NCBI RefSeq assembly: GCF_000423625.1
Contig: NZ_AUII01000002.1
Span: 186,001-250,000 of the forward strand
Source: Pseudonocardia asaccharolytica DSM 44247 = NBRC 16224
Lineage (GTDB): Bacteria; Actinomycetota; Actinomycetes; Mycobacteriales; Pseudonocardiaceae
Length of the DNA: 64,000 nt
Reading direction: 5' to 3'
A program made the translations under genes and the position numbers. Shown in pieces: positions 17,714 to 26,799 of this stretch (position 1 is the first letter of the stretch; every line of letters begins with the position of its first letter). The notes under the pieces are model-generated. The model was given only the letters and a program-made list of their open reading frames with translations, was not told the origin of the DNA and did no database searches.

Positions 17714-19186
17714 ATGATGCAGCAGGATTCCGGGCGGATACTGGCCGAGCTGCGCCTGCGGTCCCCCGTTCACGGGCTGGCCCGACGCCACCTCGGCCCG
17801 CTCGACGTGTTCGCCCAGTCGGTCTCTGGTGCAGCGCCCGCCGCCGCCATGTCCGCCACTCCCGTGATCGTCGCCGCGACCGCGGGTCCGGCGACAACAT
17901 GGTCGTTCCTGGTGGCCACGGTCCTGGCGCTGCTCATCGGGACCTGCATCGGCCGGTTCACCCGGCGGATGGCCGCGGCCGGCTCGCTCTACAGCCTCAC
18001 CGCGAAAGGCCTGGGTCCGGGCTGGGCGTTCGGCTGCGGCGTGGCGCTGCTGGTCGGGTACGGCGCGCTGGCGATGGCCGCGCTGGCCGGTGCGGCGATA
18101 TACCTCGACACCCTGATCGTCCGTGCCGGACTCGGAGCGCCGGGTTCGCGGCCGGTGCTGGTGACCGCTGTCTGTGCGCTCGCGATCCTGGCCGTGACCC
18201 TCGCGCTGGTCGGGGTGCGGCTCTCGGCGCGCGTGGTGCTGCTGGTCGAGGCCATCTCGATCTCGTTGATGGTGCTGATCTTCGCCGTGCTGCTCGGCTC
18301 CGAGGGATCGTCCGGCGTCCCGCCGGCCGACGCGGTCCCCGGCCCCGGGCTCGGTGGCATCGCCGCGGGCGTGCTCCCCGCGCTGGCCGCGTTCATCGGG
18401 TTCGAGGCGGCGACCGCGCTCGGGGTCGAGGCGCGCAGGCCGTTCCAGACGATCCCGCGGGCGGTGCAGTGGACCGCGGGGATATCCGGATTGCTCTACC
18501 TGTTCGCCGCCTACACGCAGGTCGTGGGCTTCGCCGATGTCCCGGGCGGGCTGGCGGGGCAGACCGAGCCGGTGCCGCAGCTGGCAGCCGCGCATGGCCG
18601 ACTGTGGTTGTCGGTGCTGCTCGACCTCGGCATCGCGATGTCGTTCTTCGCCTGCGCCCTGGCCACCGGCAGCGCGCTGGTCCGGGTGTTGTTCTCGATG
18701 GCCCGCGACGGCATCGCGCCCGCCGCCTTCGGTGCGACGCACCGCCGCTACCGGACCCCGCACGTCGCGATCGCCGTCGCGCTGCCGATCGCGGCCGGTG
18801 TGCCCGCGCTGCTGCTGGCGCTGGGAATGCCCGCCGGCCGGGTGCTCAGCGAGCTGCTCACCGTGGCGACCGTCGGCTACCTGGTGGCCTATCTACTGGT
18901 CTGCCTGGCCGCGCCGCTGTTCTTGCGCCGCATCGGTGAGCTGACCACGCCGCCGGTCGTGGTGACCGCGGTGATCGTGCCGATCCTGCTTGTGGTGCTG
19001 ATCGCGTTCGTGGTGTCATCGCTGGGACGGCCGCTGCCGATCGTGGCCGGTCTGCTGGTCGTCGTCGGCGCGGTCTGGCTGGTCTGGCTGCGGCTGCGGC
19101 GCCCGGATCGGCTGGCCGGGATCGGTGCGTACGACGAGACCGTCGCGGCCGACGTGTTCGACGAGCGGCAGGTGGGCATCCGGTGA
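17714..19186 (+). CDS. APC-superfamily permease
   Basis: A 490-residue membrane protein with about twelve hydrophobic segments. Family landmarks include VFAQSVSGAAPAAAMSATPV in TM1 and FIGFEAATALGVEARRPFQT around TM6. The start is ATG 17714 (MMQQDSGR). It is divergent from the amine oxidase operon and overlaps the downstream IclR regulator by 4 nt (GTGA). A role in amine or amino acid uptake under that regulator fits the context; the substrate is unknown. It is distinct in sequence from the permease at 14.0-15.6 kb. Confidence 0.83.
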   Translation: MMQQDSGRILAELRLRSPVHGLARRHLGPLDVFAQSVSGAAPAAAMSATPVIVAATAGPATTWSFLVATVLALLIGTCIGRFTRRMAAAGSLYSLTAKGLGPGWAFGCGVALLVGYGALAMAALAGAAIYLDTLIVRAGLGAPGSRPVLVTAVCALAILAVTLALVGVRLSARVVLLVEAISISLMVLIFAVLLGSEGSSGVPPADAVPGPGLGGIAAGVLPALAAFIGFEAATALGVEARRPFQTIPRAVQWTAGISGLLYLFAAYTQVVGFADVPGGLAGQTEPVPQLAAAHGRLWLSVLLDLGIAMSFFACALATGSALVRVLFSMARDGIAPAAFGATHRRYRTPHVAIAVALPIAAGVPALLLALGMPAGRVLSELLTVATVGYLVAYLLVCLAAPLFLRRIGELTTPPVVVTAVIVPILLVVLIAFVVSSLGRPLPIVAGLLVVVGAVWLVWLRLRRPDRLAGIGAYDETVAADVFDERQVGIR

Positions 19187-19935
19187 CGTCGCTCGACCCG
19201 GCGCCGCTGTCCGGGCGCCAGCCCCGCGCGGTGCGCAGCGCGCTCGCCGTGCTGGAGGAGGTCGTCGCATCGGGGTCCGGGGTGACAGCCAAGGAGATCT
19301 CCGCGGCGCTCAAGCTCCCGCAGGCGACGACATACCGGCTGCTCAACCTGCTGGTCGCCGAGGAGTATCTGGTGCGGCTGCCCGACCTGCGCGGATTCGC
19401 GCTCGGCCGCCGCGCCGCCCGGCTGTCGCCAGCAGTCGCCCCGGCCCTGTCGACGGCGGCGCGCACGGTCGTCGACCATCTGCGCGGCATGGTCCGCTGG
19501 GGGGTGCACCTGGCCTCGTTCTCGGCCGGGCAGGTGACCCTCATCGATCCGGACCCGGACCATCCGCCCAGCGACGGCCACGTCCTCGCGCGATACCCGC
19601 AGGTCACCGCGCTGGGCAAGCTACTGCTCGCCGAACAGCCCGACTGGCGGGCCCTGGTGCGGGATCTGCGCCGGTTCACCGAGTTCACCGTGACCAGCGG
19701 GGCGGAACTGTCCGCGCAGCTCGACGGCATCGCCGAGGCGGGGCTGGCCCGGCAGTGCGGGGAGCTGCGCGCGGATCGGGGGTGTCTCGCCGTACCGGTG
19801 CGCGGACCCGGCACCGGGATGCTGGTGGCCGGGCTCGCGCTGTGCGGACCCGCGCACCGGGTGGCCGAGTCGAACGAGGAACTGATCGGCCTGATGCGCG
19901 ACCACGCCGAACGTCTCGCGCCCCTCCTGGCCTGA
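19183..19935 (+). CDS. IclR family transcriptional regulator
   Basis: A 250-residue regulator. An N-terminal winged helix-turn-helix (SALAVLEEVVASGSG, VTAKEISAALKLPQATTYRL) is followed by the IclR effector domain, including the typical TALGKLLLAEQ segment near residue 145. The start is GTG 19183, overlapping the permease stop. IclR proteins bind small acids or amines and control neighbouring catabolic genes, so the permease and the divergent amine oxidase operon are the likely targets. It ends just before the second copy of the 46-bp palindrome. Confidence 0.88.
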   Translation: MTSLDPAPLSGRQPRAVRSALAVLEEVVASGSGVTAKEISAALKLPQATTYRLLNLLVAEEYLVRLPDLRGFALGRRAARLSPAVAPALSTAARTVVDHLRGMVRWGVHLASFSAGQVTLIDPDPDHPPSDGHVLARYPQVTALGKLLLAEQPDWRALVRDLRRFTEFTVTSGAELSAQLDGIAEAGLARQCGELRADRGCLAVPVRGPGTGMLVAGLALCGPAHRVAESNEELIGLMRDHAERLAPLLA

Positions 19936-19939
19936 CGGC

Positions 19940-19985
19940 CCTGTGAGTGCGTAACAGTGTTCTAACACTGTTACGCACTCACAGG
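19940..19985. terminator. 46-bp perfect palindrome, bidirectional terminator (copy 2)
   Basis: Identical arms to the copy at 13963-14008 with centre CT in place of AG. It lies between the IclR gene (plus, ending 19935) and the GH16 gene (minus, ending 20001), again a convergent junction. Confidence 0.75.
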
Positions 19986-20000
19986 GGGTGGGACGGGCGG

Positions 20001-21134
20001 TTATGCGTAGATGCGCATCCAGTCGACGTACATCTCGGACGGCTTCGGGGAGCCACCGTTCGGGAAGTAGTCGAGCTGGATGGTGGGGTGCATCTTGCCG
20101 GGCGGCAGCGTGCTCGGATCGCTGCTGGAGAACCACGGCACACCGTCGATATAGCCGGTGATCCCCTGCGGGGTCCATTCGACGGCGTAGTTGTGCCACT
20201 GCGTGATGTCGAGGGCCTTCTTCGCGTACTTCTGCTGGTTGCTCGAGCCGTAGTGCAGGAAGAACGACACGTCGTTCGACGCGCTGGTCGTCTCGGCGAA
20301 GTCGACCTCGCCGCCCTCCGGCCAGCCCATGTCGGTGGGCCACAGGATCAGCACGGGGTGGTACTGTCGGTCGCCCGCGGGGAACTTCGCGCGCATCTCC
20401 CATTTGCCGTACCGCTGGCCCTCAGCCCAGGCCATGCCGCCGGTCGTGCCGTTCGAGTCGCCCCGGATGACCAGGGACCCGTTCTCGACGCTGATCGCAC
20501 CGGCCGAGCGGCGGCCGTTGCCGGCGTGCCCGGCACCGTCGTACTTGACCCATCTGCCGGAGAGGCCGCCGTTGAACTCGTCGCCACCGACGAGCTTCCA
20601 GCCCTTGACGACGGCCGCCTGGGTTCCCGCGCCGGCCGTTGCCGCGCGCTCGCCGCCCCCGGCGCTCGCGGCGGCGCCGCCGTTCGTGGTCGCGGCGGTG
20701 GGGCGGGGGGTCGCTCGGCTGGTGGCACGCTCCCGGGCCTCGGTCGCCGCGGCGGTTCCCGGCGCGAGGGCGGAGCTGGCGGGCGGGGAGGTTTCCGGTG
20801 CGGTGCTCGCGGCGGTGCTGCTGCCCGGGGCGCTGCTCACGGCGCCGTTGGAGGCCAGCGCGGCGTTGAGCTCGGGGCTGGCCTGGCCGGCCGGCTGGAC
20901 GGCTGTCATGATCGTCGTGGCGAGGACCATGGCGGCCGCGCCGACGGCGAGCGGGGTGAGCTTGCGCAGGGCGGAGCGTCGTGCCGGGGGAGCGGTCTCG
21001 ACCTCGACGTCGGCGGTGGATCCTCGCCGGTGGTGACGGCCGGAGGGCACTGGGGAGCCGTGCTCTGCGGTGATCCGTGCGATCAGCTCGCGGGGGTCGA
21101 GCCGATCATCCGCAGCGGAAGGTTTCCGTCGCAT
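20001..21134 (-). CDS. Membrane-anchored or secreted GH16 family glycoside hydrolase
   Basis: A 377-residue protein. Residues about 1-50 are cytoplasmic and charged. A hydrophobic segment (LAVGAAAMVLATTIMTAV) near 60-80 would act as signal anchor. A long Ala/Ser/Thr/Pro/Gly linker runs to about 165. The remaining domain is GH16: the catalytic ExDxxE motif is GGEVDFAET, with a family segment KWEMRAKFPAGDRQYHPV before it. GH16 enzymes cut beta-1,3/1,4-glucans and related polymers outside the cell. The start is ATG 21134 (MRRKPSAADD); the open frame extends upstream across the promoter and the divergent regulator and is not real there. It ends against a palindromic terminator. Confidence 0.82.
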   Translation of the reverse strand: MRRKPSAADDRLDPRELIARITAEHGSPVPSGRHHRRGSTADVEVETAPPARRSALRKLTPLAVGAAAMVLATTIMTAVQPAGQASPELNAALASNGAVSSAPGSSTAASTAPETSPPASSALAPGTAAATEARERATSRATPRPTAATTNGGAAASAGGGERAATAGAGTQAAVVKGWKLVGGDEFNGGLSGRWVKYDGAGHAGNGRRSAGAISVENGSLVIRGDSNGTTGGMAWAEGQRYGKWEMRAKFPAGDRQYHPVLILWPTDMGWPEGGEVDFAETTSASNDVSFFLHYGSSNQQKYAKKALDITQWHNYAVEWTPQGITGYIDGVPWFSSSDPSTLPPGKMHPTIQLDYFPNGGSPKPSEMYVDWMRIYA

Positions 21135-21173
21135 GACCGGGAACAGTAGGAAGGTCACCAGCCGTGATCGACA

Positions 21174-21292
21174 AACCTGAGAGCCCAGGTTGCGCGCTCT
21201 CGACGAGAGGACATCGCGTGGCGCCGGAAAGCGATCAACCGCCCGTTTAGGTACAGATCGCCCACCGAACGGAGTAGTGCGACTCTCAGGTT
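21174..21292. promoter_or_regulatory. Shared motif in both divergent promoters (GH16 / response regulator)
   Basis: CTCTCAGGTT occurs once in each transcriptional direction: on the minus strand at 21174-21183, 40 bp before the GH16 start, and on the plus strand at 21283-21292, 80 bp before the regulator start. Matching orientation relative to each gene suggests a common sigma factor or activator. Confidence 0.4.
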
Positions 21293-21348
21293 CGACCGTT
21301 CGTCGCGTGCTCACCGCCGGTCGTACCGTTAGCCGATTGTTATTGAGG

Positions 21349-21364
21349 GCTTCTCGCGAGAAGC
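21349..21364. promoter_or_regulatory. 16-bp palindrome next to the response-regulator start
   Basis: GCTTCTCGCGAGAAGC is a perfect palindrome ending 8 bp before the ATG at 21373. It overlaps the only possible ribosome binding site (GAGAAG), so a protein bound here, or the RNA hairpin, could limit translation or transcription. Confidence 0.4.
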
Positions 21365-21372
21365 TTGCGTCG

Positions 21373-22104
21373 ATGCTCCCCGCTGCTCCCCCGGGGGGTG
21401 CGTCCACGGCCGTGCCCACATCTGTGTCGGCGCGCTCGTCCGTGCCCCCGTACGACCACGTCCTGCTGGCGCTGCCCCCGACCGCCGCGTCCGCCTCCGT
21501 GCTGCGCGGCCTCCGCTCCGAAGGGGTGCGGGTCAGCCTGGTCAGCGACGGCATCGGTGTCCTCGATGCCGTGCGCGGCGGCGAACCGGCGCTCGTCGTG
21601 CTCGACGTTGAACTCCCCGGCCCCGATCAGAACGCGGTGCTCGCCGCGCTCCAGGCCGAGGCGCCGAACGTCCCGGTCATCGCGGTGACCCCGCGGGAGC
21701 GCCGGAGCGGCCTGCTCGGCCTGCTGCGTGCCGACCGCGACGACTACCTGCTGCGCCCCTTCGCGATGGACGAGCTGGCGGCGCGCATCCGGCTACGGTT
21801 GCGCCTCGGCGCCGACACGGTCCCGATCGTGCTGCGCCAGGGCGAGGTCGCCGTCGACACCGAGTTCGGTGAAGTGACGGTCGACGGGCGCCCGGTCGCG
21901 TTGTCGCCCACCGAGTTTGCGTTGCTGATGGCGCTGCTCGCCGAACCCGGTGCCGTCGTCTCGCACGCGCGGCTGGCCAGCCAGGTGTGGTCCGAACCCG
22001 CCTCGGCCAACCTCGTGCAGGTCTACATCTCCTATCTCCGGCGGAAGATCGGCCCGGAACGTATTCGAACCGTCCGCGGAGCCGGATACGTTCTCGAGGG
22101 TTGA
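21373..22104 (+). CDS. OmpR/PhoB-type response regulator (orphan)
   Basis: A 243-residue regulator. After a disordered N-terminus of about 25 residues comes a receiver domain (residues 27-130). The phosphoacceptor Asp is likely in PALVVLDVELPGPDQ, but the conserved acidic pair near the first strand is replaced (VLLALPPTAAS) and the Lys near the end is an Arg (DYLLRPFAM). The receiver is therefore atypical and may not be phosphorylated. The C-terminal winged helix is standard (LSPTEFALLMALLAEPG, then VYISYLRRKIG). No histidine kinase is adjacent. It is divergent from the GH16 gene with a shared promoter motif. Confidence 0.82.
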   Translation: MLPAAPPGGASTAVPTSVSARSSVPPYDHVLLALPPTAASASVLRGLRSEGVRVSLVSDGIGVLDAVRGGEPALVVLDVELPGPDQNAVLAALQAEAPNVPVIAVTPRERRSGLLGLLRADRDDYLLRPFAMDELAARIRLRLRLGADTVPIVLRQGEVAVDTEFGEVTVDGRPVALSPTEFALLMALLAEPGAVVSHARLASQVWSEPASANLVQVYISYLRRKIGPERIRTVRGAGYVLEG

Positions 22105-22238
22105 CCGCTCGGAAACGGCCAGGTAACTCTTCCGCCTCTACCGCGTTTTTCGTGCTGCAGTGCCGGGAAACCTGTGCTAACCAGTGCCAACGCGGAGCGT
22201 CACCGGACGCGATCCGATCACAGTCGGGAGGCACAGTA

Positions 22239-22511
22239 ATGATCGGCAGCATTATCGGTGCGATCGTCATCGGATTGATCCTGGGCGTTCTGGCCCGGAT
22301 GATCCTGCCCGGCAAGCAGAACATCCCGGTCTGGCTGACGATCATCGTCGGGATCGTGGCGGCGTACATCGGCACCTGGATCGCCCGCGGGATCGGCATC
22401 GCCGACACCTCTGGAATCGACTGGTGGGAGCACATCATCCAGCTCATCGTGGCGCTCATCGCCATCGGTGCGGTGGCCAGCCTCTACGCGAGGCGCGCCG
22501 TCAAGAGCTGA
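22239..22511 (+). CDS. GlsB/YeaQ/YmgE family small membrane protein
   Basis: A 90-residue protein with three hydrophobic segments (SIIGAIVIGLILGVLARMIL at the N-terminus) of the transglycosylase-associated GlsB/YeaQ family. These are small stress-linked membrane proteins of unknown mechanism. The start is ATG 22239 after GGGAGG with 7-nt spacing. It stands alone, downstream of the response regulator by 134 bp. The family call is good; a precise role is not known. Confidence 0.8.
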   Translation: MIGSIIGAIVIGLILGVLARMILPGKQNIPVWLTIIVGIVAAYIGTWIARGIGIADTSGIDWWEHIIQLIVALIAIGAVASLYARRAVKS

Positions 22512-22574
22512 CTCGCGGCACGATGCGGCCCGGGCTGGTGGTCACCGGTCCGGGCCGTCGCACGTCCGGACCGA

Positions 22575-23627
22575 TCAGCCGGTGAACGCGGTGGCTGCCG
22601 CGAGCAGCAGGTCGTTCTCCTCGGGGGTGCTGACCGTGATCCGCACCCCCTCCGGCGCGAACGGCCGCACGATCAGCTTGTGCTCCAGGCAGTGCGCCGC
22701 GAAGTCCGCGGTCTTCGCGCCCAGCGCGACCCACACGAAGTTCGACTGCGTGGGCGGGACGGTGTAGCCCGCGGCGATCAGTGCGTCGCGCACCCGCGTC
22801 CGCTCGCCGACGATCTCCGCGCACGAGGCCAGCAGCTCGTCCTTCGCCTCGAGCGCGGCGATCGCGCCGGCCTGGGCGACCGAACTGATGCTGAACGGCG
22901 AACACACCTTGCGCAGCGCCTGCGCCACGTCCGCCGCGGCCACGGCGTAGCCCACCCGCAGCCCGGCCAGCCGGTAGGCCTTGGAGAAGGTCCGCAGGAC
23001 GACCAGGTTCGGGTGGGCGTCGACCATGCTGAGTCCGTCGACGACGTCCGGATCGGTGACGTACTCGTGGTAGGCCTCGTCCAGTGCGACCAGCACATCG
23101 GGCCCCATGGCGGCGAGGAAGCGCTCGAACTCGGCGCGGCCCACCGCCGTCCCGGTCGGGTTGTTCGGGCTGCACACCATGATCAGCCGCGTGTTCGGGG
23201 TGACCGCGGCGGCCATCGCGTCGAGGTCGTGCCGGAAGTCCTCGGTGAGCGGCACTGTCTGGGCGGTGGCGGCGCCGATCTGCGTCACGATCGGGTAGGC
23301 CTCGAACGAGCGCCAGGCGAACAGCACCTCGTCGCTCGGCTCCCGGCAGGTGATCTGGACGAGCTGCTGGCACAGGCTGACCGAGCCGCAACCGACCGCG
23401 ATCCGGTCCGCGTCGACGTCGAGCGCGCCGGCCAGTCGCGCCGTGAGCGCGCTGACCGCGAGATCGGGGTAGCGGTTGCCCCCCGCGGCCGCCTCGGCGA
23501 TGGCGGCGAGCACCGCGGGCGGCGGCGGCATGGGCACCTCGTTGCTGGCCAGCTTGATCGCGCCCGGGATGGCGCGACCTGGCACATAGGCCGGCAGGCT
23601 GTCAAGGTCGGCGCGGATCAGGCTCAT
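22575..23627 (-). CDS. pat: Histidinol-phosphate / aromatic amino acid aminotransferase
   Basis: A 350-residue PLP aminotransferase of the HisC subgroup. The start (MSLIRADLDSLPAYVPGR) and length resemble the mycobacterial Pat/HisC2 type, which transaminates phenylpyruvate. The PLP-binding Lys is in LRTFSKAYRLAGLRVG; the Asn and Asp contacts are in CSPNNPTGTAVG and VALDEAYHEYV, and the C-terminal substrate Arg is in EGVRITVST. It works in the cytosol on histidinol phosphate or aromatic 2-oxo acids; no his genes are nearby, which favours the aromatic role. It is divergent from the hydrolase at 23685. Confidence 0.82.
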   Translation of the reverse strand: MSLIRADLDSLPAYVPGRAIPGAIKLASNEVPMPPPPAVLAAIAEAAAGGNRYPDLAVSALTARLAGALDVDADRIAVGCGSVSLCQQLVQITCREPSDEVLFAWRSFEAYPIVTQIGAATAQTVPLTEDFRHDLDAMAAAVTPNTRLIMVCSPNNPTGTAVGRAEFERFLAAMGPDVLVALDEAYHEYVTDPDVVDGLSMVDAHPNLVVLRTFSKAYRLAGLRVGYAVAAADVAQALRKVCSPFSISSVAQAGAIAALEAKDELLASCAEIVGERTRVRDALIAAGYTVPPTQSNFVWVALGAKTADFAAHCLEHKLIVRPFAPEGVRITVSTPEENDLLLAAATAFTG

Positions 23628-23684
23628 GCCGTTCACCGTAGACCGGGTCTGTACAGCGTCGTCGAGCGTGCGACGCTTGGGGGT

Positions 23685-24389
23685 ATGACCGAGATCCGAA
23701 CGGAGACCGTACCCCTGGTCGACGGCAGCGACCTGCGGCTGACCGTGGCGGAACCGGTCGGTTCGGTACGCGGCGGCATCGTCGTCCTGCATGAGGCTCG
23801 CGGGGTCACCGCCAGTGTGCGTGACCTGGTGGCAGGCATCGCCGCCGACGGCTGGATCGCCGTCGCGCCACACCTCTACCATCGCGACGGTGCCGACGAG
23901 CTCGACCCGGCCGACACCGACGAGCAGGTACAGAACCAGATCGACCGCCTCGACGGCGAGCAGGTCATGGCCGACACCGATACGGCGTTCGGCTGGCTGG
24001 CCGAACACGACATCACCCCCGATCGGATGGGTGTGGTCGGTTTCGACCTCGGCGGATCGGTGGCCCTGCTCGTCGCGGCGAAACGCACCTTGGGTGCCGC
24101 CGTCACGGTGGCGGGCGGCGGGATCAGCTCGCCGCTGTCCGAGGGCCTGCCCTCGCTGGTGGAGGCGGCGCCGGGTTTGACGTGCCCGTGGCTGGGGATC
24201 TACGGCCGGCCCTCCGACGGAGCAGGCGATCCCGAGATGGAGCGGCTGCGCGTGGCGGCCGCGTCGTCGGAGGTCGCGACGGACCTGGTGACGTATCCGC
24301 ACTCCGGGTACCGCTTCGACGCCGATCCGGACGCCTCCGCCGACGCCTGGCAGCGCATGCTCAACTGGTTCGACTCGCACCTGCGGTAG
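23685..24389 (+). CDS. Dienelactone hydrolase-like protein with altered active site
   Basis: A 234-residue alpha/beta hydrolase of the dienelactone hydrolase family (VVLHEARGVTASVRDLVAGI is the family signature region). The nucleophile elbow, normally GxCxGG, reads VVGFDLGGSVAL, with Asp in place of Cys. The usual catalytic His near the end (AGHxF) reads HSGYRFD, with Tyr there and a His three residues earlier. It may use another chemistry or be non-catalytic. The start is ATG 23685 after GGGGG. Its neighbour downstream, acetoacetyl-CoA synthetase, begins 40 bp later on the same strand. Confidence 0.75.
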   Translation: MTEIRTETVPLVDGSDLRLTVAEPVGSVRGGIVVLHEARGVTASVRDLVAGIAADGWIAVAPHLYHRDGADELDPADTDEQVQNQIDRLDGEQVMADTDTAFGWLAEHDITPDRMGVVGFDLGGSVALLVAAKRTLGAAVTVAGGGISSPLSEGLPSLVEAAPGLTCPWLGIYGRPSDGAGDPEMERLRVAAASSEVATDLVTYPHSGYRFDADPDASADAWQRMLNWFDSHLR

Positions 24390-24429
24390 ATCTCCGCCCC
24401 GGCCTGGCGCGCCGAGGTTCGGGCGGGGG

Positions 24430-26406
24430 ATGCTGCCGGGTATGTCAACCGGAACCCCCGACGTTCTCTGGACTCCCGACCCCGACCAGGTCGAGCAGAC
24501 GGCCATCGCCGAGTTCACCCGCTGGGTGCGCGAGCACCGCAGCATCGACGCACCCGACTATGCGGCGCTACACGCCTGGTCGGTCCGCGACATCGAGGGT
24601 TTCTGGTCGGCGGCGGCGGAGTTCCTCGGGGTCCGCTTCCACGAAGCGCCGACCGCCACGCTGGGGGCGCCGTCGATGCCCGGAGCGGAGTGGTTCCCCG
24701 GGGCGACGCTGAACTACGCTGAGCACGCGCTCACCCCGGGACCGGGCCGCGAGGACGCCGACATCGCGCTCGTGTTCGTCCGCGAAGACGGGGTCGAGCG
24801 CAACGTCCTCCATGCCGAGCTGCGTGAGCTGGTCGGCCGGGCGCGGGCCGGGTTGGTGCGTCTCGGCGTCGGGCGCGGCGACCGGGTGGTGGCGCTGGCG
24901 CCGAACTCGCCCGAGACGCTGGTGATGTTCCTGGCCGCGGCCAGCCTCGGCGCGGTGTGGTCGTCGTGCTCCCCGGACTTCGGTGTCCGCGCCGTGCACG
25001 ACCGGTTCGCCCAGATCGAGCCCTCGGTACTACTCGCCGTCGACGGCTACCTCTACGGCGGCAAGCGGTTCGACATCCGGCCCACCGTGGCCACGCTGCA
25101 GCAGCAGCTGCCGACGCTGCGCGCGACCGTCCTGGTCTCCTTCCTCGGTGAGGAGGGCCTGGACCAGACCCTGCCGTGGACGGAGTTCACTGCCGAGCCC
25201 GGACCGCTGGAGTTCGAGCCGGTGCCGTTCGACCACCCGCTGTGGGTGCTGTACTCCTCGGGCACCACGGGCCTGCCCAAGGGCATCGTGCACGGACACG
25301 GCGGCATCGTGCTCGAGCACATGAAGGCGCTGCGGCTGCAGTTCGATCTGGGGCCCGGCGAGCGGTTCTTCTGGTTCACCACGACCGGCTGGATGATGTG
25401 GAACCTGCTCATCGGCGGGCTGCTGGTCGGGTCGACCATCGTGCTGTTCGACGGCAACCCCGGCCACCCCGACCTCAGGGCGCTGTGGCGGCTCGCCGCC
25501 GCGCACCGGATGAGTGTCCTCGGTACCTCGGCGCCGTTCATCCAGGCATGTCTGAAGGCGGGTCTGCGCCCGCGCGACGAGTTCGACCTCTCGACGCTGC
25601 GGGCGATCGGCTCGACCGGGGCGCCGCTGTCGGTGGAGGGCTTCCGCTGGATCGGCGACGCCGTCGGGGAACACATCCAGATCTGCTCGGTGTCGGGGGG
25701 AACGGATCTGTGCGCGGCGTTCGTCGGGTCGGCCCCGACGGTGCCGGTGTGGCTGGGTGAGATCTCGTGCGCCGCGCTGGGGGCGGCGGTGGTCTCCTAC
25801 GACGAGAAGGGCCACGAGCTGCTCGACGAGGTCGGCGAGCTCGTGGTGACCAAACCGATGCCGTCGATGCCGGTGTCGTTCTGGAACGACCCGGACGGCT
25901 CCCGGCTGCGGGAGGCCTACTTCGAGGACTTCCCCGGGGTGTGGCGGCACGGGGACTGGGTGCGGCTGACCCCGCGCGGCTCGTACGTGATATATGGCAG
26001 ATCGGACTCGACGCTCAACCGCGGCGGGGTCCGGATGGGCACCGCGGACTTCTACGCGGTCGTCGAGGGATTCGAGCAGGTGGTCGACTCGCTGGTGATC
26101 GACACCACCGAGCTGGGTGCCCGTGACGAGGGCGCGCTGCTGTGCTTCCTGGTGCTCGCGCCGGGTGCTGCCGTGGCGGACGTGGAGCCCGGGCTGCGCA
26201 AGGCACTGCGCTCAGAGCTGTCGCCCCGGCACGTTCCCGACCGGTTCATCGTCGTCGACGCCGTCCCGCGCACCCTCAACGGCAAGAAGTGCGAGGTCCC
26301 GGTCAAGAAGATCCTCGCGGGCGTGGCCCCGGACAAGGCGGTGAGCCGGGGCGCGCTGCAGAACCCCGACGCGCTTGTCCCCTTTCTCGACCTGGCGAAA
26401 TCCTGA
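24430..26406 (+). CDS. Acetoacetyl-CoA synthetase (acetoacetate--CoA ligase)
   Basis: A 658-residue (or 654 from ATG 24442) ANL-family ligase that activates acetoacetate with ATP and CoA. The N-terminal AACS/ACS cap ([18 protein letters not shown]) is present. The AMP-binding P-loop is [19 protein letters not shown]. The substrate pocket and A8 region ([20 protein letters not shown]) and the A10 Lys ([13 protein letters not shown]) are intact. The length and C-terminal PVKKILAG text are typical of AACS rather than acetyl-CoA synthetase. It allows use of acetoacetate for lipid or polyhydroxyalkanoate metabolism. It is followed by tRNA genes. Confidence 0.88.
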   Translation: MLPGMSTGTPDVLWTPDPDQVEQTAIAEFTRWVREHRSIDAPDYAALHAWSVRDIEGFWSAAAEFLGVRFHEAPTATLGAPSMPGAEWFPGATLNYAEHALTPGPGREDADIALVFVREDGVERNVLHAELRELVGRARAGLVRLGVGRGDRVVALAPNSPETLVMFLAAASLGAVWSSCSPDFGVRAVHDRFAQIEPSVLLAVDGYLYGGKRFDIRPTVATLQQQLPTLRATVLVSFLGEEGLDQTLPWTEFTAEPGPLEFEPVPFDHPLWVLYSSGTTGLPKGIVHGHGGIVLEHMKALRLQFDLGPGERFFWFTTTGWMMWNLLIGGLLVGSTIVLFDGNPGHPDLRALWRLAAAHRMSVLGTSAPFIQACLKAGLRPRDEFDLSTLRAIGSTGAPLSVEGFRWIGDAVGEHIQICSVSGGTDLCAAFVGSAPTVPVWLGEISCAALGAAVVSYDEKGHELLDEVGELVVTKPMPSMPVSFWNDPDGSRLREAYFEDFPGVWRHGDWVRLTPRGSYVIYGRSDSTLNRGGVRMGTADFYAVVEGFEQVVDSLVIDTTELGARDEGALLCFLVLAPGAAVADVEPGLRKALRSELSPRHVPDRFIVVDAVPRTLNGKKCEVPVKKILAGVAPDKAVSRGALQNPDALVPFLDLAKS

Positions 26407-26489
26407 TCATGGGCGCCGGAGGCGGGCCGCTTTGAACCCGTCTCCGGGCGCTGTGTACTCTTACCCCTGCTGGAGGCCGAGAGGCCCCG

Positions 26490-26578
26490 GGAGGCTTCGC
26501 CTAGTCTGGTCTATGGCGCCGCACTGCTAATGCGGTTTGGGGTCACCCCCATCCCGGGTTCAAATCCCGGAGCCTCCG
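26490..26578 (+). tRNA. tRNA-Ser (anticodon GCU)
   Basis: Acceptor arms GGAGGCT (26490-26496) and AGCCTCC (26571-26577) pair fully, with discriminator G and no encoded CCA. The anticodon stem CCGCA/TGCGG holds the loop CTGCTAA, giving anticodon GCT. The long variable arm (GGGGTCACCCCC region) and the T-arm TTCAAAT confirm a serine tRNA. Confidence 0.93.
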
Positions 26579-26632
26579 CGCTGGTGTGGCCGACTTCCGG
26601 GTCGGCAGGCGCCGGATACAACTGAAGAGCAC

Positions 26633-26705
26633 GCGCCCGTAGCTCAACGGATAGAGCATCTGACTACGGATCAGAAGGTTAGGGGTTCGAATCCCTTCGG
26701 GCGCA
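26633..26705 (+). tRNA. tRNA-Arg (anticodon ACG)
   Basis: A 73-nt tRNA. Acceptor arms GCGCCCG and CGGGCGC pair, with discriminator A. The anticodon stem TCTGA/TCAGA holds the loop CTACGGA, giving ACG, the usual wobble-edited arginine tRNA for CGN codons. The T-arm is GGGTTCGAATCCC. Integrase and toxin-antitoxin remnants follow at once, so its 3' end was probably an attachment site. Confidence 0.94.
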
Positions 26706-26799
26706 CTACCTCTGAACAGGCGAAACGCTTCGCGCCGGTGATCTCCGCTCAGCTTCGTGGAATCAATCGTGGTGCGAACCGCTACGCTGATCACTCATG

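Noticed and set aside
13963-19985. The two identical palindromes as a CRISPR array or transposon ends
   Set aside because: Only two copies 6 kb apart, in opposite orientation, each exactly at a convergent gene end, with no spacers and no transposase between them.
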